In this document: positions 18,135 through 25,418 of the stretch, piece after piece
How the letters are laid out: each line of letters opens with the position of its first letter
How positions within the stretch are numbered: position 1 is the stretch's first letter
DNA from: JAITMY01 sp031553765
Lineage (GTDB): Bacteria > Bacteroidota > Bacteroidia > Bacteroidales > UBA932
NCBI GenBank assembly: GCA_031553765.1
Contig: JAVBKY010000004.1
Span: 1-64,000, forward strand
DNA length: 64,000 bases
Direction of reading: 5' to 3'
Translations under genes and position numbers: made by a program
The notes under the pieces: model-generated
What the model saw: the letters and a program-made list of their open reading frames with translations, nothing else
Database searches by the model: none
What the model was told of the DNA's origin: nothing

Positions 18135-19445
18135 TTACTCGTACTGGTACTTACGGAACCATGACTCAAACAGAGTTATCCCCAGCGTAAAGTTCACGTA
18201 TGTTTCCTGCACCATGCCGTTCGACGTATTTCCACGGCGTCCTACTTCAGCGCCCAGATTAAGGTAGCCGGCACCACGCATCGGCATACTTATTCCCGCC
18301 GAAATGGCAAGGTCGTTTACTGTATTTCCGTTGTGAATGAACGGTGTTTGCGAGTAGCGTATTCCTCCGCGGTAAGTCCAGCGTTTGAGGAAATAGCGCA
18401 CGTCGTAAAAGTTAGGAATGTAGTAGCCCCCCAATCTCACGCTGTACGATGCGCCCATATCGTGGCTCCCCATTATCTCGGTTTTCGAATAATCCTGATA
18501 GTTAAACTCCGCTCCCAACATCCACCTATCAGTGCTTACAATACTTGCACCTACGTTAAATTGCATAGGCATAAGCACCTTTGTATTGCCCGCATACTGG
18601 TATTTCACCGTATCGTCAATCGAGTAGGCTGTGGATGACTCAAGTATGGATACTTTTGACAGAAGCGTTTCCTTGCCGCTCATGTTAATACCCGGCTGAA
18701 ATGAGGCTCCGAATACCATGTGCCGCCCCTTGGCCTTATCGAGATTCAGCGTATACTGCGCGCCAAACACGGGTACTACGCTTGACACCTCAAGAATTTC
18801 CGATGAGTAGGTATTACAAAACGTAGTAGATGCAGCGTATATCGTATTATAGTAGCGGCTAAGGCTACCAAAGTAGTACTTTGCTCCCACCCCCACGGCA
18901 AAGTTTCGGGTAATATCAAAGCCCAGGTTCAGAAATATTTGATTTATACCATCTTCTCCACGGTACTTATAGCGCACGTCATTTGCTGTGGCTACAATCG
19001 TAGAGTCTGTTTCGCGCTTTTCAATTTCATAGCCCACCTCGCTATAGGGTGTTATGCCAAAGTTAACGCCAAAGCGCCCCATTTTAAAGGCTACTGCAAG
19101 ATGGTGAAAGTTGCCGGTGTTGTAACTGGTGCTGGTAGTGGCGCTTTTGGAGTAAAAGTTTTTCAGCTCTCCTCCAAGGTCCAACACAAAGTTCATAACG
19201 GAATCGCGCGCAGTAGCTCCTGCCGGATTAACGTAATCAATTTGACGTACATCGCGCACTCCCGTGGTAATACCAGCCATGTTGCCGGTATAGGTCAAGC
19301 CTTGCTGAACAATATCTCCAAAACCATACAGGGAGTATGGTGTATATGTATTAAGGCTATTATTCTCCTGAGCAAATGCAATGCCGCCGGTTAAAAATAC
19401 CCATAAAAAAATGACGCTCTTAATTCGCCGCTGCATGGTGCTCAA
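18135..19445 (-). CDS. Outer-membrane beta-barrel protein (FadL-like architecture)
   Basis: The protein has 436 residues with a signal peptide ending near GIAFAQ. The body has glycine/aromatic-rich strands (SLYGFGDIVQQGLTYTGNMA, FHHLAVAFKMGRFGVNFGI, AVGVGAKYYFGSLSRYY, AGYLNLGAEVGRRGN) and ends in a strand TYVNFTLGITLFESWFRKYQ. The opening resembles FadL/OmpP1-type barrels, but no substrate can be assigned. Its start overlaps the coaX 3' end by 26 bases (17 if M4 is used), so translation is probably coupled. It is followed by lptC. Confidence 0.78.
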   Translation of the reverse strand: MSTMQRRIKSVIFLWVFLTGGIAFAQENNSLNTYTPYSLYGFGDIVQQGLTYTGNMAGITTGVRDVRQIDYVNPAGATARDSVMNFVLDLGGELKNFYSKSATTSTSYNTGNFHHLAVAFKMGRFGVNFGITPYSEVGYEIEKRETDSTIVATANDVRYKYRGEDGINQIFLNLGFDITRNFAVGVGAKYYFGSLSRYYNTIYAASTTFCNTYSSEILEVSSVVPVFGAQYTLNLDKAKGRHMVFGASFQPGINMSGKETLLSKVSILESSTAYSIDDTVKYQYAGNTKVLMPMQFNVGASIVSTDRWMLGAEFNYQDYSKTEIMGSHDMGASYSVRLGGYYIPNFYDVRYFLKRWTYRGGIRYSQTPFIHNGNTVNDLAISAGISMPMRGAGYLNLGAEVGRRGNTSNGMVQETYVNFTLGITLFESWFRKYQYE

Positions 19446-20151
19446 GTATCCTGTTTAAACCAATTAACACTAAATCGTAAACTACAAATATCGACTTTTT
19501 TATCCTTTTTGCAAAAAAATCGGCATCTCCACCCGTTAAAATAACCTTCAAATTTGGAAAATTTAAAGAAAATTGCTCCAGATTAGCTTCTACCTCATAG
19601 GTTATTCCATTAAGTACTCCGGCCACAATGGCACTTTGCGTATCGGTACCCACCATAGGATAGTCTTCCACCATCTCACACAGCGGCAGCTTCCCCGTAA
19701 AGTGGTTCAACGCCTTAAAACGCATAGTAATACCCGGCGCAATGTTTCCTCCAAGGTATTTACCACTGGCGCTCACCAACTCATAAGTAAGGGCAGTACC
19801 TGCATCTATCACCAGCACATTCTGCTCGGGATACAGGTAGGCCGCACCCACAGCAGCAGCCAGCCTGTCTTTTCCCAAAGTTTGCGGCGTGGCATAGCCA
19901 TTTTTTATAGGTAAAGAAGTTTCGTGGGTAAGTAACAATGCATCTGGTAAAATATTGCGAATCAGTATCATTACCGTATCGTTATCCTTGCGTACCGAGG
20001 CTACAATGGCGGGAAGATGCTTATAACGATCGATAAAGGTAAGCCCCTGCTCAAAGCTAACCGAGGCATCCACCTGTGATTCAAGCACCTTGTCGCCCTT
20101 CATCGCGGCCAACTTTACCGCTGTATTTCCTATGTCGACTATTAAGTTCAA
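19420..20151 (-). CDS. coaX: Type III pantothenate kinase
   Basis: The protein has 243 residues and starts at TTG (20151); the following NLIVDIGNTAVKLA is the normal N-terminal ASKHA phosphate-binding motif, so the start is secure. Further type III hallmarks are GKDRLAAAVGA, VLVIDAGTALTYELV and GGNIAPGITMRFKAL. It performs the first step of coenzyme A synthesis, phosphorylating pantothenate. It heads the run coaX - outer-membrane protein - lptC - CNNM - ppiD and is preceded by a palindromic repeat at 20178-20242. Confidence 0.96.
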   Translation of the reverse strand: MNLIVDIGNTAVKLAAMKGDKVLESQVDASVSFEQGLTFIDRYKHLPAIVASVRKDNDTVMILIRNILPDALLLTHETSLPIKNGYATPQTLGKDRLAAAVGAAYLYPEQNVLVIDAGTALTYELVSASGKYLGGNIAPGITMRFKALNHFTGKLPLCEMVEDYPMVGTDTQSAIVAGVLNGITYEVEANLEQFSLNFPNLKVILTGGDADFFAKRIKKSIFVVYDLVLIGLNRILEHHAAAN

Positions 20152-20177
20152 TTTTCAAGGATTAAAAAACGGGATAT

Positions 20178-20242
20178 GCGATACTCGACATGCGATATGC
20201 GAAATACAAGGCTGTCGGACATTCTCGCATGTCGGATATCGC
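20178..20242. repeat. Inverted repeat upstream of coaX
   Basis: Arms GCGATACTCGACATGCGA (20178-20195) and 20225-20242 pair at 16 of 18 positions. The arms contain the short words CGACATGCGA and GATATGCGA repeatedly. It lies between divergently transcribed coaX and the lipoprotein gene at 20367. Confidence 0.7.
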
Positions 20243-20340
20243 AAATCGAATTTTTCTTTTAGGGAATACAAAAATAGTAAAAATTAAGACGCCCTGCTTG
20301 AGGCTTCCAAAGAGTTCCCTCCGACTATGGCGAAAATCAT

Positions 20341-20348
20341 TATCTTTG
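20341..20348 (+). promoter_or_regulatory. -7 box of the LEA-type lipoprotein gene
   Basis: TATCTTTG fits TAnnTTTG exactly and lies 18 bp before the ATG at 20367. Confidence 0.7.
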
Positions 20349-20366
20349 TAAATTATTTTACAAGCG

Positions 20367-20858
20367 ATGAAACATTGGAGGGTAGTGCTTTTACTCACGC
20401 TGCTGTGCTCGTGCGGAGGCCTCAACCAAATTAGAATAGAAGAAGTACGCGGCGTGCAGATGAAACCTTTTAGCGGAAGCACGCTGGAGGTGGGATTAGA
20501 AGCCAAAGTCAATAACCCTTCGTGCCGCAAGGTTCAACTTACCAAACTGGAGCTGAATGTTGAGCGCGGTAGCACGCTATTTGCCACCATTAGCACCAAG
20601 GATAAAGTTGTGTTTCCAAGATATAGCAACGAGTTTCAACCTATTCCCATGGAAATTCGCCTACGCAATATGTTTGGCGCTATTATGGCTTTGCAGCAAA
20701 AAAACTTTTCACTGGACGAGCTTACGGTGGAGGGAGAACTAAAGGTTAAAGCGTTTCCGCTGAGCAAAACAATAAAGATAGAAAAGCAGAGTATAGCGGC
20801 TTTCAGCGCACAGTACGGCGATATTATTACGCCGCTGCTTAATATGAGGAGCCGGTAG
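20367..20858 (+). CDS. Small lipoprotein with LEA-type-2-like fold
   Basis: The protein has 163 residues with a lipoprotein signal (LLLTLLCSC followed by GG). The body, VRGVQMKPFSGSTLEVGLE followed by AKVNNPSCRKVQLTKLELNV, fits the LEA type 2/WHy beta-sandwich seen in small Bacteroidota lipoproteins (my reading from pattern only). Function unknown; it is probably held in the periplasm or at a membrane. It has its own promoter, and a SPOR-domain gene follows after ~110 bp. Confidence 0.7.
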   Translation: MKHWRVVLLLTLLCSCGGLNQIRIEEVRGVQMKPFSGSTLEVGLEAKVNNPSCRKVQLTKLELNVERGSTLFATISTKDKVVFPRYSNEFQPIPMEIRLRNMFGAIMALQQKNFSLDELTVEGELKVKAFPLSKTIKIEKQSIAAFSAQYGDIITPLLNMRSR

Positions 20859-20905
20859 TCAAGCGAATTTTCATTGCGAGTTCGACCCGCAACCTCCTAA
20901 TCAAG

Positions 20906-20965
20906 ACCCTATAACAGGGTTAATATTCTGGAGAAAAAAACTTAAGATAAGACCCTATTAGGGTT
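20906..20965. repeat. Paired ACCCT..AGGGT palindromes
   Basis: ACCCTATAACAGGGT and, 30 bp further on, ACCCTATTAGGGT are short palindromes of the same type as the pair at 57912-57942. They lie in the leader of the SPOR gene. Confidence 0.6.
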
Positions 20966-20977
20966 AATTTGATAGGC

Positions 20978-21379
20978 ATGAAAAAAATATTCACCATAGC
21001 GCTTTTTATTTGCGTTGCAATAGCAGCACAGGCGCAAGCAACCGGCACAATTCGGGTAGAGCAGCAGCCACTTATAGAAGAACTACTGCGCAAGCATATT
21101 GCTTACAACTCACGCCATCCTCAAATCGACGGTTACCGTATTCGTATTTTTCGCGACAATAGCGGTAATGCGCGTAACCGATCGGAAACCACGGCTAACT
21201 CCTTCTCCGATCAATTTCCCGAAGTTCCCGTCTATCGTAGCTACGACAACCCCTACTTTAAAGTTTCAGTGGGCGATTTTCGCAATAAGGACGAGGCTAT
21301 GAAGGTTTTCACTCGCATTAAACGCAGCTACCCCAACGCCTACATAGTGGCTGAGGAAATAAACCTGCCGCCGCTGTAG
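20978..21379 (+). CDS. Secreted SPOR-domain protein
   Basis: The protein has 133 residues from the ATG at 20978 (a TTG nine bases upstream is less likely). A signal peptide (MKKIFTIALFICVAIAAQAQ) precedes a SPOR-like domain: IDGYRIRIFRDNSGNARNRS, then PYFKVSVGDFRNKDEAMKVF and YPNAYIVAEEI. Family knowledge: SPOR domains bind peptidoglycan denuded of peptides, often at the septum. The full SPOR fold and little else suggest a periplasmic accessory protein; its partner is unknown. It converges on glsB with a large palindrome between them. Confidence 0.85.
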   Translation: MKKIFTIALFICVAIAAQAQATGTIRVEQQPLIEELLRKHIAYNSRHPQIDGYRIRIFRDNSGNARNRSETTANSFSDQFPEVPVYRSYDNPYFKVSVGDFRNKDEAMKVFTRIKRSYPNAYIVAEEINLPPL

Positions 21380-21413
21380 AATAGAAATAGCTATTCAAAC
21401 ACTTCACCGAATT

Positions 21414-21556
21414 CATTACCGTCTGCTTTAGCTGACGGTTACAAGAGCATAAAAAACAAAAGCGCGCGAAGCAAATGTTTACCTAGAGTATAGCATTTAC
21501 TTCGCGCGCAATATTTGGATGCCTTCACTATCCGTCAGCTAAAGCAGACGGCAATG
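21414..21556. repeat. Composite palindrome (outer arms plus GCGCGCGAAGC hairpin), copy 1
   Basis: The outer left arm is 21414-21438 and the right arm 21532-21556 (near-perfect inverted repeat around CCGTCTGCTTTAGCTGACGG). Nested inside is GCGCGCGAAGCAAATG (21462-21477) facing 21494-21509. It lies between convergent genes and could end transcription from both sides. Related elements are at 39860-40030 and 54231-54378. Confidence 0.85.
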
Positions 21557-21571
21557 AAAATCCCCTCACTC

Positions 21572-22540
21572 CTATCCCCTTCTTGGAAATAGTTGGTTGA
21601 TAATTGCCGGACGTTGACGGTGATGATGCTCTACCATGTGCCGCTCCACTTTTTCGGGATACACGTCGGCTATGGTAAGCAGTATGCCCGTTTCCTCCAC
21701 CGCGCCAAACTCATGGTTAATGGCCGTTCCAAACGTTCTCATAGTGGATGAGAGGTTCATGTACGAGTTGACTAGCGGGGGAATATGCTCGCCCAAGGCA
21801 CGCACCGATCGTGACAAAATACGATAATTTTCATTGTAGTCCCTACCCGAAAATAGGGCTGCAAGCGCAGCCTCATTCATGCCCGTTTGCAGTGATTGTA
21901 TGGGAGTTACAAGCCCATCGTTATCGGGAAAGTATTTTTGCAGAAAGTAAAGCACCATGTTGCGCGCCTCGGCATTGTAGCTGGGGTACATGGTAACTTT
22001 ACCAAACAAATACTTGACATCGGGGTGACTCACCATCACGCCGCCAATACCATCCCACAAGTTATCAAGCGCGTATAGGCTCTTAGCATTACGGCGTGAG
22101 CTCTGGTAATCGGGTGGCACAAACGAGCGCCCCAACTCAATGGTATAGGGTTGATAATCTGCTTTAAACCTATCGGAAAAATGGAAGAGCTCCGATGTAG
22201 CCAGCTGCTCCAAACCGCACTCCCCCGTGTGAATATAGCGATAACCGCCCAAGATTTCCTGCCCACGCGGATCCCACACTATGAGCTGCTTATAGCAGTT
22301 TTCAGACACATCAAAATCGTCAATATCATATGCCTTACCCGTACCTCCACCAGCCAAGCGGAAGCTGATTTCGCGCAGGCGGCCAATCTCAAGCATGGTG
22401 TTGGGGGCATTGTTATTGTCCAGAATATAAATTTCGTTATCGCCCTTGTTGGTGCGCTTCAAAAATTTATCCTCACTCAACTCCATCTCTATTAAGCGCT
22501 TATCAATAGGCGCTATGATGGGTTCCATTACATTTTTCAT
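21572..22540 (-). CDS. glsB: GNAT-type N-acyltransferase of glycine/amino-acid lipid synthesis (GlsB-like)
   Basis: The protein has 322 residues. Features of the OlsB/GlsB hemolysin-like acyltransferase family are visible: a GNAT-like core (EIGRLREISFRLAGGGTGKA, DDFDVSENCYKQLIVWDP, EILGGYRYI, IELGRSFVPPDYQSSR). Family knowledge: the Bacteroides GlsB enzyme acylates glycine to a mono-acyl lipid, which GlsA then O-acylates. The pairing with the next gene supports this. Amino-acid choice (glycine or ornithine) cannot be read from sequence. The start overlaps the glsA stop by four bases (ATGA), so translation is coupled. Confidence 0.85.
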   Translation of the reverse strand: MKNVMEPIIAPIDKRLIEMELSEDKFLKRTNKGDNEIYILDNNNAPNTMLEIGRLREISFRLAGGGTGKAYDIDDFDVSENCYKQLIVWDPRGQEILGGYRYIHTGECGLEQLATSELFHFSDRFKADYQPYTIELGRSFVPPDYQSSRRNAKSLYALDNLWDGIGGVMVSHPDVKYLFGKVTMYPSYNAEARNMVLYFLQKYFPDNDGLVTPIQSLQTGMNEAALAALFSGRDYNENYRILSRSVRALGEHIPPLVNSYMNLSSTMRTFGTAINHEFGAVEETGILLTIADVYPEKVERHMVEHHHRQRPAIINQLFPRRG

Positions 22541-23355
22541 GGTTTTTTATTTAAGCTATATGCTTTCTCTCTCACAAATTTTGCCCACTCGTTAAGGTTT
22601 TTATCCTTACTAAACGTAGCATATGGAATAGGGGCGCCAATGCGCAAAGTAAAATTACCATTGCGTTGGCGGAATAGCTCATCCGAAAGATAAAGCATTT
22701 CCACGTTCATTTTTAAGCCTAAGCGCTTACGCAAGCTTGCCAAGTTGTAAAACCAGCTGGAGTTACGCCCTTCAAAAAACATAGGTACCACCTGGCGCTT
22801 GTGGTCAATGGCCATTTTCAAAAAACTCTTTTTCCACGGCAGGTCCACAATTTTTCCCTTAATCTTACGTGAGCAAAGTCCCGCCGGAAAGTAGAGTATC
22901 TGGCAATCGGAGTCCAACGCCTCGCGCAGCATTTGCGCCGATTCGGACGATTGACCACCGTGCTTATTTATAGGTAAAAACAGAGGCTTAAGCGGATCAA
23001 GAAAGTAAAGCAGGTCGTTTACCACAAAGCGAACATTGGGAAAAACCTTGCCTATGGCATCCATAATAACAACTCCGTCGAGTCCGCCCAGCGGGTGGTT
23101 GCACACAAACATGTAGCGCCCCCCCTGCTTCAGCTGCTCCCCTCCTTTTACTGCGTAGGAAATATTGAGGTGCTTAATCAGATCGTGCAAAAATGGCAAA
23201 CCCGGCTCGCGGTAGGTGTTGAGCACGTAGTTCACTTCATCCTGATGCAAAACACGCTTTAGGTAGCGCAGCACAAAGCGCGGTATCCACTTCAGCGCCT
23301 GCGGCTTTTTGGAGGCAATGAGCTGCTCTATATTAATGTTCTGCACTTCGGTCAC
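22537..23355 (-). CDS. glsA: PlsC-type O-acyltransferase of glycine/amino-acid lipid synthesis (GlsA-like)
   Basis: Acyltransferase motifs are NHPLGGLDGV (the catalytic His-Asp pair; five residues between H and D, as I recall for this subfamily), LPINKHGGQSSESA, YFPAGLCSRKI and VPMFFEGRNSS. I chose the GTG at 23355 (272 residues, reading TEVQNINIEQLIASKKP) because it matches the length I recall for homologues and a -7-like TTTATTTG lies a few bases upstream. ATGs at 23433 and 23403 are alternatives that would add a hydrophobic tail. It should finish the diacyl amino-acid lipid begun by GlsB in the inner membrane. Confidence 0.83.
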   Translation of the reverse strand: MTEVQNINIEQLIASKKPQALKWIPRFVLRYLKRVLHQDEVNYVLNTYREPGLPFLHDLIKHLNISYAVKGGEQLKQGGRYMFVCNHPLGGLDGVVIMDAIGKVFPNVRFVVNDLLYFLDPLKPLFLPINKHGGQSSESAQMLREALDSDCQILYFPAGLCSRKIKGKIVDLPWKKSFLKMAIDHKRQVVPMFFEGRNSSWFYNLASLRKRLGLKMNVEMLYLSDELFRQRNGNFTLRIGAPIPYATFSKDKNLNEWAKFVREKAYSLNKKP

Positions 23356-23573
23356 TATGAAACAAATAAAGCATAAAGGTAATGGTTTTATTTTTTTCTC
23401 CATTTTTTCTTGATGAAAAAGTGAAGAGGACAAGGGATAGCACTCTTATCAACACCAATTGTCAGCTACCTGTGAATGCCTTGTTCAAAACGGTCTTAAA
23501 AAACAACACAAATACATACAAATCAATATCATGCGATCACATCAAATGTTAATAACTTTGTCAATAAAAATAA

Positions 23574-23608
23574 GTGGGAGAAAGTGGGTAAAAGTGTTGA
23601 AAAGTGGG
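23574..23608 (+). promoter_or_regulatory. MraZ operator: four repeats at 10-bp spacing
   Basis: GTGGG occurs at 23574, 23584 and 23604, with a degenerate GTGTT at 23594, exactly 10 bp apart. In other bacteria MraZ binds tandem TGGGN boxes with this spacing upstream of mraZ. The repeats overlap the -33 region of the promoter at 23619, fitting autorepression of the dcw cluster. Confidence 0.88.
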
Positions 23609-23626
23609 AAATTGTCCGTAATTTTG
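23596..23626 (+). promoter_or_regulatory. dcw cluster promoter
   Basis: -7 box TAATTTTG (23619-23626) fits TAnnTTTG. A -33-like GTTG (23596-23599) lies 19 bp before it. It is ~25 bp upstream of the mraZ start. Confidence 0.75.
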
Positions 23627-23651
23627 CAATGTCCAAGTAAGTCAAAAGAAA

Positions 23652-24110
23652 ATGGCAAGTTTCATAGGCGAATATTCATGCAAACTCGACGATAAGGGCA
23701 GGGTTCCGTTCCCCGCCGCTCTTCGTCCCGCTGCCGTTGCAGGCGATGGTGGCGTGCGCCTTGTTGCCAAAAAGGACGTATTTGAAAAGTGCCTTACGCT
23801 GATGACTGAAGCGGAGTGGGAGCAGCAAATGGAATTTATCAATCGCTCGCTGAACCCCTACAATAAAGAAGATCAAATGCTGCGCCGCGAGCTAATGCGC
23901 GACATGGCCGCCCTTGAGGTAGATGCCGCAGGTCGCATACTCCTACCAAAGCGACTAACCGAAAAGGTGGGCATAAGCAAGGAGGTCATTTTCGCAGGAC
24001 AGGGCAACAAAATAGAGGTGTGGGATAAGGCCACCTACGAAGGAGGCAGCCTACCCGAAGTAGATGTAGCAGCACTGGCAGAAAAACGACTTGGCAACAC
24101 CAATACCTAA
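23652..24110 (+). CDS. mraZ: Transcriptional regulator MraZ
   Basis: The protein has 152 residues, the standard length. Two SpoVT/AbrB-like halves are visible, with SCKLDDKGRVPFPAALRP near the N-terminus and EVDAAGRILLPKRLTEKVG in the second half. Family knowledge: MraZ forms ring-shaped oligomers, binds tandem TGGGN boxes and represses the division and wall cluster. Such boxes are present just upstream. It is first in a plus-strand run that continues to ftsZ. Confidence 0.97.
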   Translation: MASFIGEYSCKLDDKGRVPFPAALRPAAVAGDGGVRLVAKKDVFEKCLTLMTEAEWEQQMEFINRSLNPYNKEDQMLRRELMRDMAALEVDAAGRILLPKRLTEKVGISKEVIFAGQGNKIEVWDKATYEGGSLPEVDVAALAEKRLGNTNT

Positions 24111-24118
24111 AACAAAAA

Positions 24119-25039
24119 GTGACTTCGCAACCCGCAACATACCACATCCCCGTACTACTCAAAGAGACCGTTGACGGACTCAATATCAACCCCAACGGCG
24201 TGTATGTAGATGTAACCTTTGGCGGCGGCGGGCACTCTCGCGAAATACTAAGTAGGCTTGATAAAAAGGGACGACTGATAGCCTTTGATCAAGATGCGGA
24301 TGCACAAAAAAACGCAGAGGCTATAAACGATAAGCGGCTGACGCTGGTGCGCGGCAACTTTCGCTTCCTAAGAAATTACTTACGCTATAACAACGCCCCC
24401 GAGGTGGATGGAGTTCTTGGAGATTTGGGCGTTTCATGGCACCAGTTCGATACCGCCGAGCGCGGATTTTCATTCCGATTTGAAGCAATACTCGACATGC
24501 GCATGAATAACCGTGGCGAACAAACGGCAGGCACCCTGATAAACACATACAGCGCAGCTGAGCTGAGTAAAATTTTCAGCACGTACGGCGAGTTGGACAA
24601 CGCCTTTAAGGTAGCAAAATTGATAGAGGGAGCGCGAGCAAGCAAGCGCATTGAAAGCGTAACCGAGCTGATAGATGTACTAAAACCCGTGCTGCCAAAG
24701 TTTGATGAACACAAGTATTTGGCAAAGGTTTTTCAAGCATTGCGCATAGAGGTTAACCACGAGATGATTGCGCTGGAGCAAATGCTGGAGCAAACAGCGG
24801 AGGTAGTAAAACCGGGAGGTCGCATCTCCATCATAACCTACCACTCTCTGGAAGATAGGATGGTGAAGAATTTTATAAAAAGCGGCAACGTAGAGGGTAA
24901 GGCACAGAAAGATTTTTACGGAAAAATCAGCGCGCCGTTTGAGGCAGTTAACAAGAAGATAATACTGCCCACCGAGGAGGAAGTTCAAAGCAACACACGA
25001 GCACGCAGCGCTAAATTACGCATAGCACAAAAGCAATGA
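24119..25039 (+). CDS. rsmH: 16S rRNA (cytosine1402-N4)-methyltransferase RsmH
   Basis: The protein has 306 residues and starts at GTG (24119), 8 bp after mraZ. The start is supported by the family N-terminus YHIPVLLKETVDGL. The SAM-binding loop VDVTFGGGGHSREIL is at about 30-44, followed by LIAFDQDADA and GVLGDLGVSWHQFD. The C-terminus has RISIITYHSLEDRMVK. It methylates C1402 of 16S rRNA. It overlaps the next gene by four bases (ATGA). Confidence 0.97.
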   Translation: MTSQPATYHIPVLLKETVDGLNINPNGVYVDVTFGGGGHSREILSRLDKKGRLIAFDQDADAQKNAEAINDKRLTLVRGNFRFLRNYLRYNNAPEVDGVLGDLGVSWHQFDTAERGFSFRFEAILDMRMNNRGEQTAGTLINTYSAAELSKIFSTYGELDNAFKVAKLIEGARASKRIESVTELIDVLKPVLPKFDEHKYLAKVFQALRIEVNHEMIALEQMLEQTAEVVKPGGRISIITYHSLEDRMVKNFIKSGNVEGKAQKDFYGKISAPFEAVNKKIILPTEEEVQSNTRARSAKLRIAQKQ

Positions 25040-25416
25040 GCACTGAAGAAAAAAAGGTCATAGAGTTTGAGGATGTCAAGGAACGAAACAAAAAGGTGAA
25101 AGTTTCGTTGAAGGATATCATGACCGGGAGCGCGCAGCTACGCGAATTTCTCCTTAGAAATATTTGGTTCATTATTTTTGTAGCATTTCTTGGATTTTTA
25201 TATATAAGCAACCACTATGCGCTGGAGCATCAAACCAAGCGCTACATAAAGCTGAAGGAGGAGGTTAGCAGCCTCAAAGCCGAGGCCACTACCACAGGTG
25301 CCGAGCTCATGGGAGTTAGCAGCCAGAGTTCGGTAAAGAAAGAGGTTGAACGTCGCGGGTTAGACTTAAAGGAGTCAACCAAACCACCGGTAATATTAAA
25401 GGCCGATAAAGAGTAA
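25036..25416 (+). CDS. ftsL: FtsL-like division protein
   Basis: The protein has 126 residues. A cytoplasmic N-terminal tail of ~45 residues precedes one membrane segment (IWFIIFVAFLGFLYISNHYA, about 45-64). A short coiled-coil stretch follows (KRYIKLKEEVSSLKAEATTT). This topology and the position between rsmH and ftsI are those of FtsL, a bitopic divisome protein pairing with FtsB/FtsQ. Sequence identity within the family is always low, so the call rests on topology and context. Confidence 0.82.
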   Translation: MSTEEKKVIEFEDVKERNKKVKVSLKDIMTGSAQLREFLLRNIWFIIFVAFLGFLYISNHYALEHQTKRYIKLKEEVSSLKAEATTTGAELMGVSSQSSVKKEVERRGLDLKESTKPPVILKADKE

Positions 25417-25418
25417 GC

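Noticed and set aside
20162..20530. Minus-strand open frame of 122 codons
   Set aside because: It spans the coaX inverted repeat and runs antisense to the LEA-type lipoprotein gene; no family features.
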